Below, piece after piece: positions 18,141-26,685 of a DNA stretch of 64,000 nt. Position numbers and translations under genes: made by a program. Source of the stretch: an uncultured Pelosinus sp. (GTDB lineage: Bacteria; Bacillota; Negativicutes; Sporomusales; Acetonemataceae); assembly GCA_900542835.1 (NCBI GenBank), contig UQPB01000007.1:49841-113840 (forward strand), written 5' to 3'. Numbering within the stretch: position 1 is the first letter of the stretch; each line of letters begins with the position of its first letter. The notes under the pieces are model-generated. The model saw nothing but the letters and a program-made list of their open reading frames with translations. It was not told the DNA's origin and ran no database searches.

Positions 18141-18176
18141 AAATAACTCACCGCCGGTGTTGGCGGTGAGTTATTT
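18141..18176. terminator. Bidirectional terminator between RND and SOD genes
   Basis: A 15-bp stem (AAATAACTCACCGCC and complement) with A/T ends, usable in both directions; it closes the superoxide dismutase transcript on the minus strand. Confidence 0.75.
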
Positions 18177-18207
18177 TAACTCCCTGTGCCATTAAGGCAA
18201 CGGCCGG

Positions 18208-18831
18208 TCAACGGCGACGCTGCTCATAATTGCGGGCAACTTTATCCCAGTTGACAACTTCAAAAAAGGCTTTAACATAATCGGCGCGCAGATTCTTGTA
18301 TTTCAGATAGTAAGCGTGCTCCCAAACATCAATCCCCAAAATCGGCTGCCAGATACCTTCTGTCTCCAGCAGGGGATTGTCCTGATTGGGACTCGCCATA
18401 ACCCGCAGCTCGCCGTCCGCGTTGGCGGCCAGCCAAGCCCAGCCGGAGCCGAACTGCCCTACTGCCGCTTTACTGATCTGCTCTTTGAATTCGGCAAAGC
18501 TGACAAAGGTCTTCTGTATTTTTTCCGCCAAAGCCCCGGCAGGCTCGCCGCCAGCTTGCGGTGAAAGATGCTCAAAATACAGATTGTGGTTGTAAAAGCC
18601 GCCGCCGTTATTGCGAATAACCGCTTTTTGCGATGCGTCAGCCGAACTGCTTTTCCACTGTGCCAAAACCTCTTCAATCGCTTTGCCGGCAATGCCGGCT
18701 TTTTCCGCCGCATCATTCAAATTTTTCGTATAGGCCGCATGATGCTTGCCATAATGCGTTTCCATCGTTAACGCGTCAATATGCGGCTCCAGTGCATCAA
18801 ACGAATATGCTAATTTAATTTGTTCAAACAT
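18208..18831 (-). CDS. sodA: Superoxide dismutase, Mn-type residues
   Basis: 207 residues from the ATG at 18831, chosen because AAGGAG stands seven bases upstream; the in-frame extension to 18918 runs through the promoter. Metal ligands H26 (HYGKHH), H82 (FYNHNLYF), D168 and H172 (DVWEHAYY) are all present. The glycine in the GGGFYNHN segment and glutamine in SPNQDNPLL follow the manganese (or cambialistic) rather than the iron pattern. It detoxifies superoxide in the cytoplasm. It is expressed from its own consensus promoter at 18890-18918. Confidence 0.93.
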   Translation of the reverse strand: MFEQIKLAYSFDALEPHIDALTMETHYGKHHAAYTKNLNDAAEKAGIAGKAIEEVLAQWKSSSADASQKAVIRNNGGGFYNHNLYFEHLSPQAGGEPAGALAEKIQKTFVSFAEFKEQISKAAVGQFGSGWAWLAANADGELRVMASPNQDNPLLETEGIWQPILGIDVWEHAYYLKYKNLRADYVKAFFEVVNWDKVARNYEQRRR

Positions 18832-18889
18832 AACCATTCTCCTTTCCGTGCCGGCGTTCACCGCCGGTTGTCTCGATGTGGTTGCCTTC

Positions 18890-18918
18890 ATTATAGCCTT
18901 ACTATTAAATGATGTCAA
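18890..18918 (-). promoter_or_regulatory. Consensus promoter of sodA
   Basis: Minus strand TTGACA (18913-18918), 17-base spacer, TATAAT (18890-18895): a perfect sigma-A promoter, about 50 bases ahead of the ATG. Confidence 0.75.
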
Positions 18919-19236
18919 TGCGTTTATAGGTATATTTATCTTAAACTAATGATTTTCTTTCTCAATTAACCGACTAACTAGACGACAACGCCAAAAGCGC
19001 GCCTACCGTCAAAGGAAGGCGCGCTGACTACTTTCCGCAATGCTGTTGTCCGCTCAAACCAGCTCGCGGCCTAAGTAACCGCCGATTAAAGGAACCAGTC
19101 AAGCTAACGAGAGTTTTTTTCGACTGGCAACAACGCCAGACCGCAGGAATAGCAACGCTCTTTCAGGGGCTGACTGACACGGCCAGGCGGAAAAGGCTCC
19201 GTCAGTCGGTGTGATCAATCAGCGGGTACCCAACTG
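18919..19236. other. Gap with terminator and possible gene remnants
   Basis: No intact gene. On the minus strand a 10-bp stem (AGCGCGCCT and complement, 18995-19025) followed by TTTTGG is a probable terminator for the hydrolase gene upstream. Between 19040 and 19200 short unopened minus-strand stretches (a CYSCG zinc-finger-like piece and a short C-terminus-like piece ending GGYLGRELV) are interrupted by stops and may be decayed coding DNA. Confidence 0.35.
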
Positions 19237-19764
19237 TCAGCGGTTAATTACAGTCATTTGTAAGCCGGCCATCACGTCAAGGGCGGCCTGATGCAACTGT
19301 TCGTCAAAACTGGCGGTGCAGACGGCGTCGATGATAATCTCTGCCTCCGGCAGTGCCGCCTTAGCCAGTACAGCGTTGGAAAGAACGCAAATATGGGAAA
19401 CCACACCGGCCAGCTCCACCCGGTCGAAGCCTTGCCCGCGGAGATACGCCGCCAGTTCAAAGGAGCCGAAAGCGCCTTTTTCAAACCGCAGGTCGCCGGC
19501 GGCGCAACGGGAAGCGACCTTGCCGTATAGCTGCCAGCCCGGCGTGTCCTTCAGGCAATGGACCACCGGCAGCTTTTTCCCCTCCTGAGTCGCCAAATAA
19601 TCCGGCTGATGGGTGTCAAAGCTGAAGGCGACCTGGTCGCCGTTTCGCTTGTACTGATCAATCTTGGCGGCAATCGCCGGCTCCAGTTCCGCCGCCTGGG
19701 CAAAGCCAAGTGCGCCGTCAACAAAGTCGTTTTGATAATCGATGACTAAAAGGATATTTTTCAC
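19237..19764 (-). CDS. Isochorismatase-family cysteine hydrolase, nicotinamidase-like
   Basis: 175 residues from a GTG at 19764 with GAGAGGAG upstream; the ATG at 19800 would add twelve residues ahead of the conserved beta strand. The catalytic triad of the family is readable: D9 (LVIDYQNDF), K96 (FEKGAFG) and C126 (VSHICVLSNA). H52 and D50 in SFDTHQPDY and HCLKDTPGW match nicotinamidase (PncA), which hydrolyses nicotinamide to nicotinate for NAD salvage. It is shorter than typical PncA, so another amide substrate is possible. Appears monocistronic. Confidence 0.82.
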   Translation of the reverse strand: MKNILLVIDYQNDFVDGALGFAQAAELEPAIAAKIDQYKRNGDQVAFSFDTHQPDYLATQEGKKLPVVHCLKDTPGWQLYGKVASRCAAGDLRFEKGAFGSFELAAYLRGQGFDRVELAGVVSHICVLSNAVLAKAALPEAEIIIDAVCTASFDEQLHQAALDVMAGLQMTVINR

Positions 19765-19805
19765 GCGTTGACACTCCTCTCCTGAGCTGCCTTCCGACAC
19801 TTGAC

Positions 19806-19842
19806 AAAAAGCGCAAGCCTCCCTCCTCAGGTCAGGCTCGCG
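19806..19842 (-). terminator. Terminator of secreted repeat-protein gene
   Basis: GCGCxAGCCT pairs with AGGCTxGCGC around ten bases and is followed on the minus strand by TTTTTG. Confidence 0.65.
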
Positions 19843-19862
19843 CAGCGATTGTCTTTTCTCGC

Positions 19863-20669
19863 TTACGGCATATCCACACTAATCTCGCTCTCCGCTCCCG
19901 CGGCGCTGAAGCGTACAGCGCCGCCGGCTTTAAATTCTTTTGTCTCGCCGTCGGCGGTGAGCAGGCTAATATTTTCTTTCAGCGTACCGGCGACGACTTC
20001 GCCGGCTTCATTAAATTCCATCGGTTTATTGGCGCTGAACTTGATAAAGCCGGTAGACGCAGATGGCTTCATAATCGTCTGCCAGCCAGCCGGACGCAGT
20101 TTTGTCTCTTCCGATAATACAGCGGAACGGACTGCGCCCGATTCATAAAAAGTCAGCACCGTATTAGCGCGGCAGGAGATAAAGCCGTATTGCCCCTCCA
20201 CCAGCCGCAGCACCGCTTCATTAGCGAGAGTCCCTGACAACACGTCGCCCTTGTCACTGAAGGTTACCCGCGAGCCGCCTTTAAACAATAAATGATGGTA
20301 GCCGGGAATCGCCATATTGTAGCGGCTGTCAAAAAAACGCCGGCCAAATCGGCCCCAGTAGGGGATGCTGTCAGTATAAGCGCTGACATAGTAATAGTCA
20401 TTAATCACCCGCTCCCAGCCGCGGGGATAGAGAAATGTATCTTTCGCCAATACGCCGGAAATAACCTCGCCCAGTTCGTTTACGGTAACAGTCGTATCAC
20501 GTTTAAACGCAACGGAATCCCCGACTGACCATCCCTGCGGATGAAGCTTATTGTCCCTGCCCACAGACAGCTCAGCCGCCGTCGCGGCCGGCAGATTCAG
20601 ACCCACCAGCATAAAAAACAGAATTCCTGCGGCCTGCCGCCGGAGACTCCTGCCTCTTTTCTCGTCCAT
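19863..20669 (-). CDS. Secreted protein with MORN-like repeats
   Basis: 268 residues. A signal peptide (basic RRQAAG, hydrophobic ILFFMLVGLNL, cleavage near ATAAE) precedes a mature domain built of repeats of one pattern: F-x-x-x-G-x-V-x-x-G-x-L-x-x-x-x-x-L. Copies are seen at VNELGEVISGVLAKDTFL, FSDKGDVLSGTLANEAVL, FYESGAVRSAVLSEETKL and FNEAGEVVAGTLKENISL, two of them followed by a RP(R/A)GW tail. This resembles MORN-type hairpin repeats, suggesting an envelope or secreted structural role; no function is known to me. Own terminator at 19806-19842. Confidence 0.72.
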   Translation of the reverse strand: MDEKRGRSLRRQAAGILFFMLVGLNLPAATAAELSVGRDNKLHPQGWSVGDSVAFKRDTTVTVNELGEVISGVLAKDTFLYPRGWERVINDYYYVSAYTDSIPYWGRFGRRFFDSRYNMAIPGYHHLLFKGGSRVTFSDKGDVLSGTLANEAVLRLVEGQYGFISCRANTVLTFYESGAVRSAVLSEETKLRPAGWQTIMKPSASTGFIKFSANKPMEFNEAGEVVAGTLKENISLLTADGETKEFKAGGAVRFSAAGAESEISVDMP

Positions 20670-20897
20670 AACAATACCGTTCCTTTCCTGCCAGTAACCG
20701 TCAAGTCTAAAACCGGTCCCCTTTGGCTTTAAGCCTGATCAATTACTGAATATATCTACACAGTAGCATCAGCCGCCGCCGCAGTCAAGTGGCAGGACAG
20801 TGAACGGACAGAGCCAGGGAGGAATCCGGACAGGCGGGGCAGCAACCCGTTGTGCGCTGCGCAGCATTTTAGAGCCGGTTCTTCTTTTCTTTGCCTG

Positions 20898-21107
20898 TTA
20901 TAAGCTGTAGCGTCCAAGAAACCTGTGCATATATCCCAGCAGTGACAGCTTATCAGGCTTGGACTGCGATACGGCTGTGGATGAGTAGGACACCAGGCCG
21001 CATTGGCGGCAGCGGACAAAAAAGCGATTTTCACTGCAGCCGGCGGGAGTAATATCCACTTTCTCAAAGCTTACGGACGAGCAGCCTGCGCACTTATCCT
21101 TTTTCAT
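20898..21107 (-). CDS. Small zinc-ribbon protein, 69 residues
   Basis: Two CxxC knuckles (CAGC at 6-9 and CRQC around 33-36) with a conserved FFVRCRQCGLVSYS stretch form a treble-clef-like zinc site; the tail is a short amphipathic helix (LSLLGYMHRFLGRYS). This is the usual small zinc-ribbon transcription or RNA-associated fold in Firmicutes, function unknown. ATG with GACGAGG upstream. The 130-base leader before it is highly structured (21108-21245). Confidence 0.68.
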   Translation of the reverse strand: MKKDKCAGCSSVSFEKVDITPAGCSENRFFVRCRQCGLVSYSSTAVSQSKPDKLSLLGYMHRFLGRYSL

Positions 21108-21245
21108 GTCAACCTCGTCTCCCTTCCATGGTGTGCTGCCGCTTCCACGGCAGCCAGGACTTTCGGATCGCCATTAGTTCTTAAGTCCTAGTTAAAAGGC
21201 AGACCTCCCCCGCGAAATGACTTGGCCGGGTGGGCTCCTCTACTT
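21108..21245 (-). promoter_or_regulatory. Structured 5' leader of the zinc-ribbon gene
   Basis: A TTGCTA-16-TAGAAT promoter-like pair lies near 21250-21277 on the minus strand. The transcript start would leave about 130 bases of leader with two clear hairpins (GGACTT with AAGTCC; GCTGCCG with CGGCAGC) and a G/C-rich first segment. It could be a metal- or translation-responsive leader. I could not match it to a known riboswitch class. Confidence 0.35.
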
Positions 21246-21328
21246 ATATTCTACAGATTATTGCAATTTTAGCAATAAATTTATTCAATACATCAACAGC
21301 CTGACTGGTTCATTTAAGCAGCGCTTAT

Positions 21329-22255
21329 CTAAAACAGCCGCGTTTGTGCTATTTTGTGTGATTTAACCGTCTTAGCCGCTACCGGTACGTCAACAGAGCC
21401 GGCCAGCAGCGGCGAATGGGGATCATGTAAAAGCCGGGTCGCCGCCGCCGCTTTCGCATCCGTTGTTGCGTAACAATACAAACAGCCGTGGCCGCAGCTG
21501 TCATAGGCGCCGATATCAATGCTGGCAGCGCAGCGGCAGCCGGACCGCAGCGCGTCTGCCGGCGGCAGACGCAGACGGCAGCTGCAGATCGCTTCAATGA
21601 GGTTTTGATCAATGCAGGCGGCCGGAGTCAGGCCACAGACGCCAAGATCAGCCTCGGCGCAGGCGGACAGCCGCAGCCGGTACTCAGCGGCAATAGAGGC
21701 AAACCCCTGCGTCAGCCTGACCATAGACTGGCGGCTGGCGGCAAAATCGATCATTCCCTCCGTGCGCCGGCGCAATTTCCGGTACCAATCGACAAAGCTG
21801 ATGACACAGTTGACCGTATAGCCGCTCAGCTGGGAGCAGAGGCGGCCGAACTGTTCAAAATGGTATTCAACCGTACAAAATGAGTTAATGATAACTGGAT
21901 CATAACGCCAGATCAGACGCTGTGGCCCGATTCGATCGCCAAGACGCATAAAGCTGTTGACAGCCGCCGTTTTGTCCAGGCCCGGCTCCAGCCGGCGGTC
22001 ATACGGAGTCAGCGTGTACTGAAAATAATAAGGATATCCCATCTGCTCAATCGTCGCCAGCTTTGCCAGCAGCGGACCGGCATTTTTAGTCCAGAAAACA
22101 ATGCAGTCAACAACCGGGGGGCGCAGATCGACACTGACAACCTGCCGCCGATTGCGGGGATTGCGGACATAAACAAAGCCGGCCCGCAGACGGTTGAGCA
22201 GCCAGTCCGGGTAGAAAGCCGGTATATCGGTGCGGCGGCTGGCGCTGATAATCAC
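21329..22255 (-). CDS. DUF1848 family protein with C-terminal CX3CX2C cluster
   Basis: 308 residues from a GTG at 22255 preceded by GGAGGAG; an ATG 78 bases upstream gives a poorly conserved extension. The opening IISASRRTDIPAFYPDW and VYVRNPRNRRQVVSVDL are diagnostic of DUF1848, as is VFWTKNAGPLL. Near the end, C254-x3-C258-x2-C261 (CGHGCLYCYA) has the exact spacing of a radical SAM iron-sulfur site, unusually at the C-terminus, with more cysteines just upstream (GCRCAASIDIGAYDSC). An iron-sulfur cluster is likely; the reaction is unknown. It starts about 85 bases from the helicase stop and is probably cotranscribed with it. Confidence 0.85.
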   Translation of the reverse strand: MIISASRRTDIPAFYPDWLLNRLRAGFVYVRNPRNRRQVVSVDLRPPVVDCIVFWTKNAGPLLAKLATIEQMGYPYYFQYTLTPYDRRLEPGLDKTAAVNSFMRLGDRIGPQRLIWRYDPVIINSFCTVEYHFEQFGRLCSQLSGYTVNCVISFVDWYRKLRRRTEGMIDFAASRQSMVRLTQGFASIAAEYRLRLSACAEADLGVCGLTPAACIDQNLIEAICSCRLRLPPADALRSGCRCAASIDIGAYDSCGHGCLYCYATTDAKAAAATRLLHDPHSPLLAGSVDVPVAAKTVKSHKIAQTRLF

Positions 22256-22338
22256 GGCAGACTCCTCCTCTCGCTCCGGAACATTCCGCTCCTGGCGGCG
22301 GTTCGCAGCCGCTGCCAGGAGAAGCTGCGGCAAATTTG

Positions 22339-25300
22339 CTACTGCCGGAACAAATCGCGTATTTCTTCCTCGCTCATTTTGCTGAGGAAATTCTCGCCCG
22401 GCCTGATCAGAGCGTCAATCAATTCTTTCTTCTTTTGCTGCAGCTTAAAAATTTTATCTTCAATGGTGCCGCGAGCAATCAGCTTATAGACCTGGACCGA
22501 ATTTTTCTGGCCTATGCGGTAAGCGCGGTCTGTCGCCTGATCTTCAACCGCTGGATTCCACCAGGGATCAAAATGGACGACCATATCGGCACCGGTCAGA
22601 TTGAGTCCGGTTCCGCCCGCTTTTAATGAAATTAAAAACACCGACCGCTCTCCCGCATTAAAGGAATTCGCCAGCGTCAGCCGCTCCTGGGCTTTGGTGG
22701 CGCCGTCAAGATAATAATAGGAGATTCCCGCCGCTTCCAGCTGACGGGAGATCAGCGCCAGCATCGCAGTGAACTGGGAAAACAACAGAACACGCCTGCC
22801 TCCGGCCAGCGCCTCCTGCAGCAATTCCCACAGCGCCTCCAGCTTGCCGCTGCCGCCTTGATAGTTCTCTAAAAACAGCGATGGATGGCAGCATATTTGT
22901 CGCAGCCGCGTCAGCAGCGATAAAATTTTAATGCGGCTGCCGCCAAAACCGTTGTCGGCCAGTTCCTGCTCGAAATCAGCCCGCGTTTGCAGCAGCCAGG
23001 CGGCATAAAGCTTCGCCTGCTCGTCAGTCATCTCGCAATTCAATTTGCTCTCGATTTTCGGCGGCAGTTCGTTCAATACATTCTTTTTCATCCGCCGCAG
23101 GATGAACGGCTGCGTATGTCGGTTCAGTTCCCGCAGCATGTCGGGATCGCCATCACGGGCAATAGGGTTTTCAAACCGGCTGCTGAATTGTTTGCGGCTG
23201 CGCAGATAGCCGGGCATGACAAAATCAAAAATAGACCACAGCTCTGTCAGGCTGTTCTCGATCGGCGTGCCGGTCAGAGCAAAGCGGCTGCCGGCATGAA
23301 TTTGCTTGACCGCCTTTGCGCTCATGGTGTCAGGGTTTTTAACATTTTGCGCCTCGTCCAGAAAACAGTAACGGAAACGATAGCGCTTGTACAACTCAAT
23401 ATCCCGTTTGACCAGGCCATAAGAAGTTACGATCAGGTCAGCCGCCGCAAGCGTCCGCAATTGTTCCTGCCGTTCCGTCTGCTGACCGGAGACAACAACA
23501 ACATTCAGCTCCGGCGCAAACCTGGCCGCCTCCTCCTGCCAGTTATAGAGCAGAGAGGTCGGAGCAATAACCAGCGAAGGCACGCCGGATATTTTGTCAT
23601 GCAGCAGCAAGGTCAGCACCTGCAGGGTTTTTCCCAGACCCATGTCGTCGGCCAGGATGCCGCCAAAGCCATGGACGGCAAGTGATTTCAGCCATTTAAA
23701 TCCGGTCTGCTGATACGCCCGCAGGCTGCCCCGGATGCCGGCCGGCACCTGCCAATCCCGGTTCTGAGGCTGACGAATTTCCCTCACCAGCTGCGAAAAG
23801 CCGCTGTCACTTGCAATATCGATGCCGCCGGCTTCCCTGGCGACACTGTCAAGATACAGGGCGCGATATTTCGGCAGGGAAACAACCGGCTTTTCCAGAT
23901 CGGCGGCGCGCAGGCCAAGCTGGCTGATCAGAGCGGCCGCCGCCTGGAATTGCGGTGAATCCAGCGGCACAAACGAACCGTCCCGCAGCCGGTGGTAGCG
24001 TTTTTTTAATTTATAAGCAGATAACAACTCGATAAGCAGCTTAGGTGAAAAATCGCCATAATCCAGGGAGAACTCCAGCATATCGGCAGTCTGATTCAGG
24101 CTTACGCCGGCGCTGATTCGCTCTATTCGTCTAATCGCAACCGGTTTGATCGCATCACTGCAATATACGGACGCCATTTCCTGCAGCTCAGGCAAGGTCT
24201 GCTGCAGAAATTCATAGGTCGCCGCCTCATCCGGCTGCACCAGCCGGCCGGCAGCGGCAATAAAACCGTGCTTTTGGAATAGCTGCAGCAATTGCCGTTC
24301 CTCCAGGGTGGACCGCAGCAGCCAGGTTGTTTGCAACTGATGCTTAACTGCCGGTTCGGCGGGATTGAAAATCTGATCGCCGTACTTTAATTCAATTTTA
24401 GCACTAATACCATCGCCGTAACGGTCAAGATAGACGCGTTTCTCCAACGGCAGCCGGGAAAACCGGCTGTAAACCGCTGCATCCATGCGGACAGAGGCAA
24501 CACTTTCCAGCGCCGGCAGCACCGTTTCAACAAAATCGGAGACCGCCGCCGCCGGTATCGTCACCGCCGCCTTGCCGGTATCGGCAAAACAGCGCAGCAC
24601 CGGTTTAATCCGTCTGGCAAACGCGTCATCAACCTGATAGACACACTGTCGATGATAAAGATAGCGGCAGTCTGTATCCAGGCCGTAAAGCACATCGCCG
24701 GCCAGATCGGCAGTGAGCTGCAATCCGCCCTTGACTGCGTCAACGCTTAGGCTTACCGGCGGCCGCTCGGCACACAGTTTAACCTCGCATGGCGGCTGCT
24801 GCTCCATTTGAATACTGAAAGGGTGCAATTGCATTAGCGAGAAAAAACGCAACAAATTGGCGTTGGTCAGCCGGAAGCGGCGCGGATCGGCAAAGGCAGA
24901 GCCGGCAGAGGCGCTATAGCTCCAGCCGGCCCGCTCCTTTTCCTCAGCGTACGCCTCCAGCAGCAAGGCGATCAAGGAGTCCGCCGGCTTGACAAAAGCG
25001 GCCTGGCGCGGCCGCAAGCTAAACGATTTGCCATAAATCAGCTCCTGCCCATTAAGCAGCGAATCCAGCAAGTGCGTAATATCTTTAACCACGTACAGCC
25101 GTTCCGACCCGATCATAAACTCCAGCCAGCAATTCTTCCTGCCCGGCTTTGGGGAAAAGCCCAGAACCGGCACCAGCCGGACCTGCTCTGCCGCCAGTTG
25201 CGGCGACGGCTCAAGGTTGTCGCGATAGTGCGCCAAAAACCGTTTCAGACCGGAGGACAACGGCAGGTGAGAATCTTCGCTGCCGCCGTCAAAATAGCTG

Positions 25301-25581
25301 CTCCACTCTGCCTGCAAATGCAGCAGGACGGCAACAACATGCTTGCAGGCGCCGGGATAGGAATGGAAGGCCGGGCAATCGCACTCATAGTCCCGCAAAG
25401 TTCGCTGTTTATCAAAACCGATCGCCACCGAGTAAAAATTCCAGCCGGTAACGCGGGCGGTAAAGCGGTTGGCCTCGGAAAAAAAACGTACCGACCGCAC
25501 CGCCCCGTCACGATAATAGTCGCGGCCTTTGGCGTAAGAACCGCCTGCCGCTTCCGACCTGATTATTTCGTCTGTTAACAT
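22339..25581 (-). CDS. SWIM zinc-finger SNF2-family helicase
   Basis: 1080 residues. N-terminal SWIM motif (CDCPAFHSYPGACKH, about residues 55-70), a long middle region of the bacterial SNF2 (DUF3670/SNF2_N-associated) type, then the Swi2/Snf2 ATPase: DDMGLGKTLQVL near residue 645, DEAQN near 745, LTGTPIENSLTELWSIFDF, and the C-terminal helicase half with LLFSQFTAML, LISLKAGGTGLNLTGAD and DRAYRIGQ. Bacterial SWIM-SNF2 proteins (YqhH/RapA-related) are DNA or RNA translocases in repair or transcription recycling. Intact, single gene with DUF1848 downstream. Confidence 0.93.
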   Translation of the reverse strand: MLTDEIIRSEAAGGSYAKGRDYYRDGAVRSVRFFSEANRFTARVTGWNFYSVAIGFDKQRTLRDYECDCPAFHSYPGACKHVVAVLLHLQAEWSSYFDGGSEDSHLPLSSGLKRFLAHYRDNLEPSPQLAAEQVRLVPVLGFSPKPGRKNCWLEFMIGSERLYVVKDITHLLDSLLNGQELIYGKSFSLRPRQAAFVKPADSLIALLLEAYAEEKERAGWSYSASAGSAFADPRRFRLTNANLLRFFSLMQLHPFSIQMEQQPPCEVKLCAERPPVSLSVDAVKGGLQLTADLAGDVLYGLDTDCRYLYHRQCVYQVDDAFARRIKPVLRCFADTGKAAVTIPAAAVSDFVETVLPALESVASVRMDAAVYSRFSRLPLEKRVYLDRYGDGISAKIELKYGDQIFNPAEPAVKHQLQTTWLLRSTLEERQLLQLFQKHGFIAAAGRLVQPDEAATYEFLQQTLPELQEMASVYCSDAIKPVAIRRIERISAGVSLNQTADMLEFSLDYGDFSPKLLIELLSAYKLKKRYHRLRDGSFVPLDSPQFQAAAALISQLGLRAADLEKPVVSLPKYRALYLDSVAREAGGIDIASDSGFSQLVREIRQPQNRDWQVPAGIRGSLRAYQQTGFKWLKSLAVHGFGGILADDMGLGKTLQVLTLLLHDKISGVPSLVIAPTSLLYNWQEEAARFAPELNVVVVSGQQTERQEQLRTLAAADLIVTSYGLVKRDIELYKRYRFRYCFLDEAQNVKNPDTMSAKAVKQIHAGSRFALTGTPIENSLTELWSIFDFVMPGYLRSRKQFSSRFENPIARDGDPDMLRELNRHTQPFILRRMKKNVLNELPPKIESKLNCEMTDEQAKLYAAWLLQTRADFEQELADNGFGGSRIKILSLLTRLRQICCHPSLFLENYQGGSGKLEALWELLQEALAGGRRVLLFSQFTAMLALISRQLEAAGISYYYLDGATKAQERLTLANSFNAGERSVFLISLKAGGTGLNLTGADMVVHFDPWWNPAVEDQATDRAYRIGQKNSVQVYKLIARGTIEDKIFKLQQKKKELIDALIRPGENFLSKMSEEEIRDLFRQ

Positions 25582-25820
25582 GCGCTGTTCCCTTTATCGT
25601 TGTTTTGTCTTTACTCCATTGTAAGCCTAATTGCGACCAAGTTCAATGCACCGCTGCTGTTAGTGACAACAATCTCGGCCGCTAAGCAGCAAAACCGTGA
25701 CCCTGATCCTGCCGTGCAAGCGATTGCCCTGCCTAAAGCTGCAACAGCTGTTCAATTATGCAAAAATCAGGTATAATTGCCTTCAAGGGAACAAGCCAGC
25801 CAACAAGGAGGAATCGCAGC

Positions 25821-26648
25821 ATGCAAGCAAATCAGACTATGACTCTCCGCGAAAAGGGAGAACGACTGATTGAGTATATAGGCAATCTGAGCAGTGCCGC
25901 CGTAGGTTTTTCCGGTGGTGTCGACAGCTCGCTGCTGGCCGCCGCCGCGTTTAAGGCGCTGGGCGACAAAGCGGTTGCCATCACCGCCTATTCGGCAACG
26001 CTGCCGGAGCGGGAAAAAACAGCGGCGCAAGCGATCGCCAAGCAAATCGGCATCAGGCATGTTCTGCTGAATATCAGCGAACTTGAAAGCGCCGATTTTG
26101 TCGCCAATACCAAAGACCGCTGCTACCACTGTAAGAAACAGCGTTTTTCCGCTATGTCCAACTGGGCGCAAACCGCCGGCTACCACTGGATGCTTGACGG
26201 CTCTAACGCCGACGATGTATCCGACTACCGGCCCGGCCTGAAAGCGGTAAAAGAGCTGACGCGAGTGACCAGCCCGCTGCTGGAAACCGGTCTGACAAAA
26301 GCTGAAATCCGCCAGTTGTCAAAGGACTGGAATCTGCCAACCTGGAACAAGCCGAGCATGGCCTGCCTGTCATCGCGGGTGTCGTATGGGCTGCCGGTTA
26401 CTGCCGAACGGTTAAAGCAGATCGAACAGGCGGAAGAGGTTATCCGCGGGTTTTGCTCTGGCCAGATCCGTGTCCGGCATCATAATAACCTGGCCCGGAT
26501 CGAGGTTGAGCCGGCTCAGGTGGCAACGCTGGCGCAGCCGGAAACGGCCGCCGAAGTCAGCCGCCGGCTCAGGGAAATCGGCTTTACCTATATTACACTG
26601 GATCTGGCTGGCTATCGCACCGGCAGCATGAACGACGAGCTCCGGTAA
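25821..26648 (+). CDS. larE: ATP-dependent sacrificial sulfur transferase LarE
   Basis: 275 residues from the ATG at 25821 (AGGAGG upstream); a longer frame from 25758 is not supported. PP-loop SGGVDSS at 31-37, CxxC (CYHC, 101-104), and C182 in the segment PSMACLSSR, which matches the cysteine whose sulfur LarE sacrifices to build the nickel-pincer cofactor. LarA, LarB and LarC are not in this window, so either they are elsewhere or this LarE serves another thiolation. It stands alone, next to the sulfur-metabolism island. A TATAAT at 25773-25778 may be its -10 box. Confidence 0.88.
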   Translation: MQANQTMTLREKGERLIEYIGNLSSAAVGFSGGVDSSLLAAAAFKALGDKAVAITAYSATLPEREKTAAQAIAKQIGIRHVLLNISELESADFVANTKDRCYHCKKQRFSAMSNWAQTAGYHWMLDGSNADDVSDYRPGLKAVKELTRVTSPLLETGLTKAEIRQLSKDWNLPTWNKPSMACLSSRVSYGLPVTAERLKQIEQAEEVIRGFCSGQIRVRHHNNLARIEVEPAQVATLAQPETAAEVSRRLREIGFTYITLDLAGYRTGSMNDELR

Positions 26649-26685
26649 GCCGGCGGCCGCTGTCCGCCGCATCGGGCCGGAGGCT

